This document shows positions 16,078 to 24,573 of a stretch of DNA of 64,000 nucleotides, in pieces (position 1 is the first letter of the stretch; every line of letters begins with the position of its first letter). A program made the translations under genes and the position numbers. The notes under the pieces are model-generated. The model was not told where the DNA came from and did not search any database. It worked only from the letters and a program-made list of their open reading frames with translations. The stretch is from Lysobacterales bacterium (GTDB lineage Bacteria > Pseudomonadota > Gammaproteobacteria > Xanthomonadales > SZUA-38): assembly GCA_030065125.1 (NCBI GenBank), contig JASJDM010000022.1, forward strand, positions 1 to 64,000. The letters run 5' to 3'.

Positions 16078-18210
16078 ATGATGAGTTGGTTTAAAGCTGG
16101 AAATTGTGCGGCGCTGCTGCTGGGTGGCATGGCCGCGGCACTGACGGCTCCCGCCCAGGCGGGCGTCAGTGTGACCAAGGACTTCACTGGGATCTGGGAT
16201 CAGACCCGGCAGGAAAGCCAGGGCTTCGTGCTGCAGATCGTGGCCCAGCCGGGGGGTCGCAAGGCCGGGGTAGCTTACTGGTTCACCTACGATGACAACG
16301 GCAACAGCCAATGGCTGTTGGGCCAGGGGCCGGTATCCGCCAACCAGGTTCAGCTGGACTTCGTGACCGTATCGGGCCCGACGTTCCTGGAGTCCAGCAA
16401 CCCGGGAGTCAGAAATGTCCAACCCTGGGGCTCCGGTGTCATCGAGTTCAGCAGCTGCACCGCGGGAACGGTCAGCATCACACCGGACGGCGCGCCTGCC
16501 ACCGCGTTTGGGATTTCCCGCCTCGCTGACGTTTTTGCCACGGATTGCAGCGGTGGAATTTCCGACGATATTCCGGCCAACATGGACCTGGTTCGGCTGG
16601 AAATCGCCCTTGAACCCACCTCGGGCGCGTCGCCGGCCTCTGGTGAAGTTGAGTTCGAAGCAGAACCCGGTCGGGCCGATTTCAAAGTCGAAATCGAAGA
16701 CCTGCCGGCTGGCACCTATCAACTCGTGGTGGATGGAACGCCACAGGGCGACATCGAGGTCACCAGCCGGAACGGTGGAACCGAGGGTGAGCTGGAACTG
16801 CGCAGCCCCGCTGACGCCGGCCACGAGTTGCTGACCTTCGATCCGCGTGGCGCTGTCATCGAAATTGCCTCCGACGGCATGGTGCTGTTGAGCAGCGATG
16901 CCGTTCCCATGGACGATGGCGGACCGGAACAGGATCTGGAAATCGAGATCAGCCTGACCAACGAGGGGGTTTATCCCTTTGCTTACGGGGAGGCCGAATT
17001 CGAACAGCGCAGTGACCGGAGCGAGTTCAGCGTTGAAATCGAAGACGTCCCTGCCGGCGAGTACACCCTGATGGTGGGCGGCCAGGCACGCGGCATCATC
17101 GAGGTCATTGAACTGATCGGCGGTGGCACCGAGGGTGAACTGGAGTTCCGCAACCCGGCCGAGGCAGGCAAGGATCCCCTGGACTTTGACCCGCGCGGCC
17201 AGGACATTTTCGTTTTGGAAGGCGACACGGCGATATTCTCGGCCGAATTTCCGGGAATGCCCGAAGATGGCGATGACACCAACGGTGATGGTGACAATAG
17301 CGACGACCGGGACGACGACAGCGACAGCGACAGCGACAACGGTGATGACGGTGACGATGGCAATGATGCCGGAGACGACGGCAACGCCGATGGCACGCGC
17401 CTTGAGATCGATGTCGACCTGGCCAACGAAGGGGTCTATCCCATGGGTTCCGGCGATGCCCGCTACCGCGAACGTGCAGACCGGGTGGACTTCCAGGTGG
17501 AAATCGAAGACGTACCCGAAGGCTCTTACGCGCTCAGGGTGGGTGGCGTAGAACGCGGCATCATCGACGTGACTGCAACGGCTGGCGAGGTGGAAGGCGA
17601 AATCGAATTCCGCGACCCGGTGGAACCGGGCAAGGAACTGCTGGACTTCGACCCTCGCGGCGAACTGGTGGAGGTGCTGGAAGGCGATACGCTGATCTTT
17701 TCCGTGGAGTTTCCCGCCGACCCGACCACCGGTGAACCCGATGGAACCGACGGCGACAACGGCGGTAATGACGACGGATCCGACGACGACAGCGACAGCG
17801 ACAGCGACGACAGCGATAGCGATAGCGACAGCGACGACAGCGATAGCGATAGCGACAGCGACGACAATAACGGCGGTGATGACAACAATGATCCCGAGGA
17901 ATTGGAAATCCAGGTCGAGATGGACAATACCGGCGCTGATTCCGACGCCTCCGGCGAAGCGCGGTTCGAAGTCGAATCCGATCGCCGCGACTTCAAGGTG
18001 GAAGTCGAAGATCTGGCCGACGGTGATTACGACCTTGTTGTGGGCGGCGTCATTGAGGGGATCATTGAAGTCTCCGGCGGCGAAGGCGAACTGGAGTTCC
18101 GTGATCCGCCCGAACCCGGCAAGCTGCCGCTGGTGTTTGACCCCCGAGGTCAGACCATCTCGGTGGAGCAGGGTGGAGAAGTTTTCCTGACGGTCGACTT
18201 TCCCAGTTGA
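16078..18210 (+). CDS. Secreted acidic protein with four repeats and Ser-Asp linkers
   Basis: 710 residues. A signal peptide (about 1-28, ending APAQA) is followed by a domain (about 29-160) with SQGFVLQIV and VAYWFTYDDNGNSQWLLGQG, a block found in many secreted proteins of this group. Then come four homologous repeats of about 105 residues, starting near 169, 283, 440 and 608. Each has a form of DFKVEIEDLPAGTYQLVVDG, EGELEFR and LLDFDPRG. Asp-rich linkers separate repeats 2/3 and 3/4, the second being an almost pure (Ser-Asp)n stretch. Such runs bind calcium or act as flexible stalks in surface proteins. It has a strong promoter and an exact GGAGG site, and is likely well expressed. Function unknown. 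Confidence 0.8.
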   Translation: MMSWFKAGNCAALLLGGMAAALTAPAQAGVSVTKDFTGIWDQTRQESQGFVLQIVAQPGGRKAGVAYWFTYDDNGNSQWLLGQGPVSANQVQLDFVTVSGPTFLESSNPGVRNVQPWGSGVIEFSSCTAGTVSITPDGAPATAFGISRLADVFATDCSGGISDDIPANMDLVRLEIALEPTSGASPASGEVEFEAEPGRADFKVEIEDLPAGTYQLVVDGTPQGDIEVTSRNGGTEGELELRSPADAGHELLTFDPRGAVIEIASDGMVLLSSDAVPMDDGGPEQDLEIEISLTNEGVYPFAYGEAEFEQRSDRSEFSVEIEDVPAGEYTLMVGGQARGIIEVIELIGGGTEGELEFRNPAEAGKDPLDFDPRGQDIFVLEGDTAIFSAEFPGMPEDGDDTNGDGDNSDDRDDDSDSDSDNGDDGDDGNDAGDDGNADGTRLEIDVDLANEGVYPMGSGDARYRERADRVDFQVEIEDVPEGSYALRVGGVERGIIDVTATAGEVEGEIEFRDPVEPGKELLDFDPRGELVEVLEGDTLIFSVEFPADPTTGEPDGTDGDNGGNDDGSDDDSDSDSDDSDSDSDSDDSDSDSDSDDNNGGDDNNDPEELEIQVEMDNTGADSDASGEARFEVESDRRDFKVEVEDLADGDYDLVVGGVIEGIIEVSGGEGELEFRDPPEPGKLPLVFDPRGQTISVEQGGEVFLTVDFPS
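17779..17868 (+). repeat. Coding microsatellite encoding (Ser-Asp)n
   Basis: Hexamer variants of gacagc/gatagc are repeated in tandem, with an internal higher-order unit of about 27 bp present twice. Units of 6 and 3 bases keep the frame, so slippage would change linker length rather than switch the gene off. Confidence 0.85.
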
Positions 18211-18251
18211 CCGAAAACCCCGACGCCTGAAAGGAATCCGGCGTACCCCCA

Positions 18252-18281
18252 AAGGGCCCGCAATCGCGGGCCCTTCTTTTT
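18252..18281 (+). terminator. Rho-independent terminator of the acidic repeat protein
   Basis: A perfect 10-bp stem (aagggcccgc / gcgggccctt) with loop aatc is followed by ctttttg. Confidence 0.9.
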
Positions 18282-18329
18282 GCGGGACGGACCTTGTACC
18301 GGTATGGTTTGGCGCCATTGAGGGCAAGA

Positions 18330-19040
18330 ATGAGTTCGGAGAAAACGGAGTTCATGCGCGACAGCAACGTGCATATCGACGAACGGTTCCTCGCGGCGTT
18401 CCCTCAGGTTTTTGCGGCTGGGGATGATCGGCTGAGGGAATTGCTTGGGGGTGGCAAGGTGCTGGAGCTGGACGCCGGCGAGCGGGTTTTCGAAGTGGGC
18501 ATGCCCTGCCAGAACTACCTGCTCGTCATCAAGGGCACGGTTCGCGTGCAACTGCTTGCCAGCAATGGCCGGGAAGTGACCCTTTATCGGGTTTCGCCGG
18601 GTGAGTCCTGCGTGCTGACTACTTCCTGCATGCTGGGCGGGGATGCCTATCCCGCGTTTGCACAGACCGAAACCGCGGTTTCTGCATTTGTCCTGGCGGC
18701 AAAGCATTTCCAGCGGGCGTTGGATCAATCCAGCGTCTTCAGGCGATTCGTGTTCGAAAACCTTGGGGCGCGACTGGCGGATGTGATCAGTCGATTCGAG
18801 GAGACGCTTCTGGGTGACATCAATTCCAGGCTTGCGCGCGTGCTGGGTGCGCGGGCCAACCAGGAGCGAATGGTTGCCGCGACTCACCAGGAACTGGCCG
18901 CAGATCTCGGTACAGCGCGGGAGGTGGTTTCCCGGCACCTGAAAGGCTTTGAACGAAGCGGATGGGTCCTGCTCGGCAGAGGTCACCTGGTCATCGTTAA
19001 TCCGCTCGCCCTGGAGCGCCTGGCCGGTTTGCCTGAATAG
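18330..19040 (+). CDS. Crp/Fnr family transcriptional regulator
   Basis: 236 residues. A cyclic-nucleotide-binding-like beta-roll (about 25-135) begins LDAGERVFEVGMPCQNYLLV and includes GTVRVQLLASNGREVTLYRV and PGESCVLTTSCMLGG. It is followed by a long helix and a C-terminal winged helix with AATHQELAADLGTAREVVSR, where the recognition helix is TAREVVSRHL. The N-terminal Fe-S cysteine set of Fnr is missing, but Cys occurs in MPCQNY and ESCVLTTSCM, so a redox or sulfur signal is possible (inference). I use the ATG at 18330, with GAGGGC upstream. The ATG at 18354 is an alternative. Probable targets are the DUF2892 gene and the acidic repeat protein. Confidence 0.88.
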   Translation: MSSEKTEFMRDSNVHIDERFLAAFPQVFAAGDDRLRELLGGGKVLELDAGERVFEVGMPCQNYLLVIKGTVRVQLLASNGREVTLYRVSPGESCVLTTSCMLGGDAYPAFAQTETAVSAFVLAAKHFQRALDQSSVFRRFVFENLGARLADVISRFEETLLGDINSRLARVLGARANQERMVAATHQELAADLGTAREVVSRHLKGFERSGWVLLGRGHLVIVNPLALERLAGLPE

Positions 19041-19128
19041 CCCGGCCAACGCACTGGACTGTTACCAGCCTGCGGTATCCGAAGAACGGGCCCGTTATAC
19101 TTCTCATTCCCCTCGAAGTGGAGCGCCA

Positions 19129-20874
19129 ATGAATCCGTCGATTGTCCTTTTGTTGTTGCTTTTGGTCGGGCGCGGTCTTGCCGCCGAGGTGGAGGTCTCC
19201 TGGGGCGTCCAGATCCCCATGCGCGACGGCGTCAACCTGAATGCCACGGTGTTCCGGCCGGCGGACCAGGCTGACGGGCTGCCGGTGATCTTCACCATGA
19301 CGCCCTATATTTCGGACACCTACCACGACCGCGCGCGATATTTCGCGGGAAATGGTTACGTCTACGCCCTGGTGGACGTGCGTGGCAGAGGTAACTCGGA
19401 CGGGCAGTTTACGCCGTTTGCCAACGACGCCGAGGATGGCCACGACGTGGTTCAGTGGTTTTCGGGCCAGGACTACTGCGACGGCCAGGTGGCCATGTGG
19501 GGTGGATCTTATGCCGGCTGGAACCAGTGGATGACGGCTTCCCGGGCTCCGGACAACTTGGCCACCATCGTGCCGGCAGCGTCTCCCTGGCTGGGGGTGG
19601 ACTTTCCCATGTCGGGCGGGGTGTTTTTCAGCTACGCCATGCGCTGGCTGACGCTGACCTCCGGCGTGACCCCCAACTCGCGCCTGTTCGGCGATTCCGA
19701 CTGGTGGGACAGCGTCTATCTCAAGCGCTACCAGGAGCATCTGCCCTTCAAGCAGTTGGATGAACTGGCCGGTAACGCCTCCACGGTATTCGAGGAATGG
19801 CTGCTGCATCCCTCGGTTGACGCCTACTGGCAGACGTTCAACCCCAGCGACCGACAGTATGCGTCCATCGACATGCCGGTGTTGACGATCACGGGCCATT
19901 GGGACGGCGATCAGGCCGGCGCCATGGAGCACTACCGCCGCCACATGGCCCACGGCAGCGAAGCGGCCCGTACCCAGCACTACCTGATCATCGGCCCCTG
20001 GGATCACGCCGATACCCGCACGCCGGACGGCGAGGTGGCCGGCATGGAGTTTGATGAGGCCAGCAAGCTGGACCTGAACGCCCTGCACAAGGCCTGGTAT
20101 GACTGGGCCCTGAAGGGCGGCGAGAAACCCGAGTTCCTGCAGGACCGGGTGGCGGTCTACGTCACCGGCCAGGAGCAGTGGCGCTACGCGCCTGCCCTCG
20201 AGGCGGTGTCCAACGCCAGCCTGGCACTGATGCTGGACTCCGACGGAACGTCGGGAGATGCCTTTCAGTCCGGCCAGTTGACCGAGACGCCGCAGCTGCA
20301 GGCCGCTTTCGACAGTTACCGCTATGATCCCCTGGACCTGCGCCCCGGCGAGATCGAGGTGCTGCCCGGTGCACTGCCCCAGATGCTGAACCAGTCCTGG
20401 GCCGTCTCAACCTTCGGCAATGGTGTGGTCTACCACAGTGCCCCCCTGGAGGAGCCGCTGGAAATCACAGGGGTGCCCAGGCTGGAGGTATGGCTGGAGA
20501 TCGACCAGCCGGATACTGATTTTTCCGTCAATCTGTACGAGATCACCCAGGACGGCCAAAGCATTTTTCTGACCTCCCAGTTGCTCCGTGCCCGCTATCG
20601 CCAGGAACGGTCCGTACCCCGCCCGGTGCCCAGGGACCAGCCGGTGTTCTACCAGTTCGACGGCTTCACCTTTTTCTCCCGGGAACTGGCGAAAGGCAGC
20701 CGGCTGCGGCTGCTGATCAACTCACCCAACAGCATCCACCTGCAGAAGAACTACAACTCCGGCGGTGACGTCTCCGCGGAAACGTCCGAGGATGCAGCCA
20801 CCGTCAACGTCCAGGTGTATCACGATGAGCTGCGTCCCAGCCGGCTGGTGTTGCCGGTGTTTCGGCCGGAGTGA
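19129..20874 (+). CDS. CocE/NonD-family (X-Pro dipeptidyl-peptidase S15-like) hydrolase
   Basis: 581 residues. After a signal peptide (MNPSIVLLLLLLVGRGLA) comes an alpha/beta-hydrolase fold. VDVRGRGNSDGQF precedes the nucleophile motif GGSYAGWNQW (Ser near residue 128), and later blocks are TGHWDGDQAGAMEHY and GPWDHAD with the likely catalytic Asp and His. The C-terminal beta-sandwich (about 370-580) is the PepX_C domain: PLEITGVPRLEVWLEIDQPD, then RLRLLINSPN. Members include cocaine esterase, glutaryl-7-ACA acylase and X-Pro peptidases. The substrate is unknown. It should act in the periplasm or outside the cell. The ATG at 19129 follows GGAGCGCC, and a TATACT box lies upstream. Confidence 0.88.
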   Translation: MNPSIVLLLLLLVGRGLAAEVEVSWGVQIPMRDGVNLNATVFRPADQADGLPVIFTMTPYISDTYHDRARYFAGNGYVYALVDVRGRGNSDGQFTPFANDAEDGHDVVQWFSGQDYCDGQVAMWGGSYAGWNQWMTASRAPDNLATIVPAASPWLGVDFPMSGGVFFSYAMRWLTLTSGVTPNSRLFGDSDWWDSVYLKRYQEHLPFKQLDELAGNASTVFEEWLLHPSVDAYWQTFNPSDRQYASIDMPVLTITGHWDGDQAGAMEHYRRHMAHGSEAARTQHYLIIGPWDHADTRTPDGEVAGMEFDEASKLDLNALHKAWYDWALKGGEKPEFLQDRVAVYVTGQEQWRYAPALEAVSNASLALMLDSDGTSGDAFQSGQLTETPQLQAAFDSYRYDPLDLRPGEIEVLPGALPQMLNQSWAVSTFGNGVVYHSAPLEEPLEITGVPRLEVWLEIDQPDTDFSVNLYEITQDGQSIFLTSQLLRARYRQERSVPRPVPRDQPVFYQFDGFTFFSRELAKGSRLRLLINSPNSIHLQKNYNSGGDVSAETSEDAATVNVQVYHDELRPSRLVLPVFRPE

Positions 20875-21024
20875 GGAAATCTCGCTTCATTGTTGCGGCG
20901 GGCGCGGAACCGGGCAGAAACTGGGGTCCTGATGCCCGTAAATGACGGCGTCGGGAACTACGCCGGGCCTATTTCCCGGATGGTTTCCGTACTATCAATC
21001 AGGAAAACCAAATCGAGCAAGCTC

Positions 21025-22452
21025 ATGATCAAGCCATCAACAGGCAGCGTCCTGCTGGCGCTCATTGCATGTCAAATCGCCGCGGCGCAGGTACCCACCA
21101 TCGTGAGGGACATCAATCCGCTGGAGGCGGGCTCATCGCCGATGTTTCTGCAGGTTTTTGACGGCCGGCTCTATTTTCGGGCGACCACCGATGATGCAGG
21201 CGCTGAACTGTGGCTCAGTGACGGCACTGAAGCGGGCACCGTGCTGGCCGAGGACCTGAGTACGGCATTTGCCGGCAGCGCGCCGTCCGACCTGGTCGTG
21301 TGGAACGGTGAGCTGTACTTCACGGCGTTTACCAGCAACGAGATCTGGAAAACCACCGGTGGTGTCGGCAATGCGGTACGGATCGCGTCCGGCCTTCGCG
21401 GCCTGGGGTTTACGCCGTTTTCCAGCAGCATGCTTCCCACGGACGTCCTGGTTTTTGCCGGCCAGTCCGAATCCACCGGTGCCACCGGACTCTGGCGAAC
21501 TGACGGAACCGGTCCCGGCACGGTGGCTTTTGGTACCTTCAACAGCGATTCAAGCGGTCCATCACCCCGGGGGTTTTCGGACCTGTCCGGGACCCTGGTG
21601 TTTTTTGCATCGGAGATCGGCATGGGGCGGGAGCCTTATGCGTCGGATGGCACCACCGCCGGCACAGGGCTGATCAGGGAGATCAATGCAGGACCGATAG
21701 GCGGCATATCAGATGTCAGTGGGTCGGCAGCCGTGACACTCAACAACCAGGTGTATTTTCCCGGCTTTGCGTCTGGATCTGGCCGCAAACTGTGGCGATC
21801 CAACGGAACGGACCAGGGAACCCGGCTGTTGTTCGATACAGATGAGCCGGTGTATGACGATCCTGAATATCTAACGGTGATGGGAGATGCGGTCTATTTC
21901 CTGGCTGAAACCGACACACCGCCGCGACAGCTGTGGCGACTGAACGCTACCGCCGATCATCCCACGCAGCTCACGTTCGCGCCGGCATTTCGAACCGAAA
22001 CCTGCTTCAGTTTCGACACCGTGGTGTATCAGAATCGGCTCTACTTTCCCCGCACCGATGAAACCAATGGCTGTGAGCTCTGGGTCAGCGACGGTTCGGA
22101 AACGGGCACAGCGCTGTTGAAAAACATCAACCCTGGCGCGTCGGGCAGCTTTCCTTCATTCGTCGGCATCGCCAATGAGGTGCTGTACTTCAGTGCCCTG
22201 ACGGCGGACGAGGGCTTTGAGCTGTGGCGCACCGATGGCACCGAGGACGGTACCTTTCTGGTCGCCGACCTGAACCCGGGCTCAGGCATTGGCCTGCCGT
22301 ACAACGCCGCGGCGGTCCTGGATGGCGACCTGTACTTTGCTGCTGACGACGGCACCCGCGGAGTTGAGCTCTACGCCCTCCGAACCATGCTGGCGGACGT
22401 GGTGTTTGATGACGGCTTCGAAGAAACCGCGGTTGACCCACCGGCCCCTTAG
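21025..22452 (+). CDS. Secreted ELWxxDGT-repeat protein with C-terminal DGFE motif
   Basis: About 475 residues: a signal peptide (MIKPSTGSVLLALIACQIAA) and then a beta-propeller-like series. The repeat is seen as AELWLSDGTEAGT, LWRTDGTGPGT, REPYASDGTTAGT, KLWRSNGTDQGT, CELWVSDGSETGT and FELWRTDGTEDGT, at a spacing of about 50-65 residues. The end reads VVFDDGFEETAVDPPAP. The FDDGFE block recurs in the SBBP-type protein at 26346. The start at 21025 is chosen by the signal peptide and a TACTAT box at 20989. The frame is open to 20890. Function unknown, probably at the cell surface or secreted. Confidence 0.82.
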   Translation: MIKPSTGSVLLALIACQIAAAQVPTIVRDINPLEAGSSPMFLQVFDGRLYFRATTDDAGAELWLSDGTEAGTVLAEDLSTAFAGSAPSDLVVWNGELYFTAFTSNEIWKTTGGVGNAVRIASGLRGLGFTPFSSSMLPTDVLVFAGQSESTGATGLWRTDGTGPGTVAFGTFNSDSSGPSPRGFSDLSGTLVFFASEIGMGREPYASDGTTAGTGLIREINAGPIGGISDVSGSAAVTLNNQVYFPGFASGSGRKLWRSNGTDQGTRLLFDTDEPVYDDPEYLTVMGDAVYFLAETDTPPRQLWRLNATADHPTQLTFAPAFRTETCFSFDTVVYQNRLYFPRTDETNGCELWVSDGSETGTALLKNINPGASGSFPSFVGIANEVLYFSALTADEGFELWRTDGTEDGTFLVADLNPGSGIGLPYNAAAVLDGDLYFAADDGTRGVELYALRTMLADVVFDDGFEETAVDPPAP

Positions 22453-22471
22453 ACGAAGGATCTCAGTCCCC

Positions 22472-22491
22472 TTGGCACATGGATGTGCCAA
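22472..22491. repeat. REP-like hairpin ttggcacat-gg-atgtgccaa
   Basis: Perfect 9-bp arms lie between convergent genes. The core ggcaca-N4-tgtgcc also occurs at 32155-32174 and 38450-38465, and the adjacent acggccgaagg is shared, inverted, with the copy near 32155. It looks like a small dispersed element. Confidence 0.6.
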
Positions 22492-22636
22492 CGGCCGAAG
22501 GCCGAAAGCGAAGCAAAACCACGCTTTTGCGTAGCGCCGGCGAGCCGGGGTATGTGTCTACCGGCGCAGACTTTTCAAGCTCCACGAGCAAGTCTGGTGC
22601 CCACTTCGGAAGTCCGGTCTTGCGGACAGACATTCC

Positions 22637-23266
22637 TCAATCCATGGGCTTCAGCGGCAGCGGAATCTGGGCTGGCTCGACATCGCCGCTGTCGTCAAAC
22701 ACCCGCTTGAATTCCTTGCGGCTGACCGACACGTAGCGTTCGTTGCCGCCCACCTCGATCTGGTTGCCTGCGGTCACGGCCCGGCCCTGGTCGTCCACCC
22801 GGACCACCATGGTGGCCTTGCTGCCGGTGTGGCAGATGGTCTTGAGTTCTTTCAGTTCGTCAGCCCAGGCCAGCAGGTACTGGCTGCCCTCAAACAGTTC
22901 ACCCCGGAAATCGGTGCGCAGGCCGTAGGCCAGCACCGGGATATTGATCTGGTCCACGATCTCGGTGAGCTGGTAGACCTGGTCCCGGCTGAGGAACTGG
23001 GATTCGTCCACCAGCACGCAGGACAGCGGCTGTTCCGCATGGGCCTCCTGCACCATTTCGAACAGATCATCCTCGGCTTCGAAGGCGATGGCGGTGGAAG
23101 ACAGCCCGATCCGGGAGGACACCCGCCCGGCTCCGTAGCGGTCGTCCAGGGCCGGGGTCAGGATCAGGGTTTCCATGCCCCGCTCCCGGTAGTTGTAGCT
23201 GGACTGCAGCAGGTGGGTGGACTTGCCGGCGTTCATGGCCGAGTAATAGAAGTACAGCTTGGCCAT
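22637..23266 (-). CDS. tdk: Thymidine kinase
   Basis: 209 residues. Tdk phosphorylates thymidine to dTMP in the salvage pathway. The P-loop is SAMNAGKST (Gly14-Lys15), the catalytic region is VLVDESQF (Asp87-Glu88), and the lasso/substrate region is [20 protein letters not shown]. The structural zinc site of the E. coli type is incomplete: the usual TICHCGRKA reads TICHTGSKA, and the usual VSVCRKH reads VSVSRKE. It ends the purH-purD-tdk string, with only 6 bp after purD, so it is co-transcribed with purine genes. Confidence 0.95.
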   Translation of the reverse strand: MAKLYFYYSAMNAGKSTHLLQSSYNYRERGMETLILTPALDDRYGAGRVSSRIGLSSTAIAFEAEDDLFEMVQEAHAEQPLSCVLVDESQFLSRDQVYQLTEIVDQINIPVLAYGLRTDFRGELFEGSQYLLAWADELKELKTICHTGSKATMVVRVDDQGRAVTAGNQIEVGGNERYVSVSRKEFKRVFDDSGDVEPAQIPLPLKPMD

Positions 23267-23272
23267 GGGAGT

Positions 23273-24559
23273 TTAGCTGTTCTGCTCCCGCTGGATGGCA
23301 CGGTAGCCGATGTCCTTTCGGAAGTAAGCGCCGGACCAGTCGATGGCCGCCACTGCCTGGTAGGCGCCGCGCTGGGCTTCGGTGACGCTGTCGCCCAGTG
23401 CGCAGACACAAAGCACCCGGCCGCCCGATGTGACCACCTGGCCGTCCTGGCTGGCGGTGCCGGCGTGGAATACCTTGGCTTCTCCGGCGACCTGTTCCAA
23501 TCCCTGGATCGGGTGGCCTTTTTCATAGTTTTCGGGATAGCCGCCCGCGGCCATGACCACGCCCAGGCAGGCCCGGGGATCCCACTCTGCCTCAGCCTGG
23601 TCCAGGCTGCCGTCAAGGGCGGCCAGACACAGTGCCGGCAGGTCGGATTTGAGCCGCATCATCACCGGCTGGGTTTCCGGGTCGCCGAAGCGCACGTTGA
23701 ACTCCAGGACCTTCGGGGCGCCGTCGCTGTCCACCATCACGCCGGCGTACAGGAATCCGGTAAAGGGGTGGCCGTCGGCGGCCATGCCGTCGATGGTGGG
23801 CTGGATCACCTCGGCCATGATGCGTTGGTGCAGGGTGTCGTCCACCACCGGGGCCGGCGAGTAGGCGCCCATGCCGCCGGTGTTGGGCCCGGTATCACCG
23901 TCCCCCACAGCCTTGTGATCCTGGGAGCTGGCCAGGGCCAGGGCGTTGCGACCGTCAGCCATCACGATGAAGCTGGCTTCTTCACCCTGCAGGAATTCTT
24001 CAACCACCACCCGGTGGCCGGCGTCGCCGAAGCGATTGCCTTCCAGCATGTCACGGATGGCGGCTTCTCCCTGGGTCAGGGTTTCAGCGATGATGACGCC
24101 TTTGCCCGCCGCCAGGCCGTCAGCCTTGACCACAGAGGGGGCACCCAGGACATGCAGGAACGCGACGGCAGGCTCCACCTCGGTGAACACCTGATACCGG
24201 GCCGTTGGAATGCCGTGTCGCTGCATGAAATCCTTGCTGAAGGCCTTGGAGCCTTCCAGCTGCGCGGCCCCGGCGCGGGGTCCGAAGCAGGGCAGGCCGG
24301 CCTCGGTAAAGCGGTCCACCACTCCGGCCACCAGGGGCTGCTCGGGTCCGACGATGGTCAGTCCCACCCGTTCCGTTGTGGCCAGCTCGATCAGGCCGTC
24401 GATATCGCTGGCCGATACCGGTACGTTGCGAATGCCGGGCTCGGTGGCGGTGCCGGCATTGCCTGGCGCCACCAGCACTTCGTCAACCTGCTCTGACTGG
24501 GAGGCTTTCCAGGCCAGGGCGTGTTCCCGGCCGCCGCTTCCTATAACGAGTACTTTCAT
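23273..24559 (-). CDS. purD: Phosphoribosylamine-glycine ligase (GAR synthetase)
   Basis: A 428-residue ATP-grasp enzyme for step two of purine synthesis. The N-terminal MKVLVIGSGGREHALAWK and APGNAGT loops bind phosphoribosylamine. ATP-grasp blocks follow: VVKADGLAAGKGVIIAE, then VVVEEFLQGEEASFIVMADG and GPNTGGMGAYSPAPVV. The active-site end is VLEFNVRFGDPETQPVMMRL. Length is normal. It lies 14 bp after purH in the same operon. Confidence 0.98.
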   Translation of the reverse strand: MKVLVIGSGGREHALAWKASQSEQVDEVLVAPGNAGTATEPGIRNVPVSASDIDGLIELATTERVGLTIVGPEQPLVAGVVDRFTEAGLPCFGPRAGAAQLEGSKAFSKDFMQRHGIPTARYQVFTEVEPAVAFLHVLGAPSVVKADGLAAGKGVIIAETLTQGEAAIRDMLEGNRFGDAGHRVVVEEFLQGEEASFIVMADGRNALALASSQDHKAVGDGDTGPNTGGMGAYSPAPVVDDTLHQRIMAEVIQPTIDGMAADGHPFTGFLYAGVMVDSDGAPKVLEFNVRFGDPETQPVMMRLKSDLPALCLAALDGSLDQAEAEWDPRACLGVVMAAGGYPENYEKGHPIQGLEQVAGEAKVFHAGTASQDGQVVTSGGRVLCVCALGDSVTEAQRGAYQAVAAIDWSGAYFRKDIGYRAIQREQNS

Positions 24560-24573
24560 GAGTTGATCAATGG

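Noticed and set aside
15961..18327. 788-codon minus-strand frame opposite the acidic repeat protein
   Set aside because: It mirrors the repeats and the Asp/Ser microsatellite (giving Val/Ala-rich text) and covers the promoter and both genes' signals on the other strand.
22829..24496. 555-codon plus-strand frame over tdk and purD
   Set aside because: Antisense of two certain genes; no family match.
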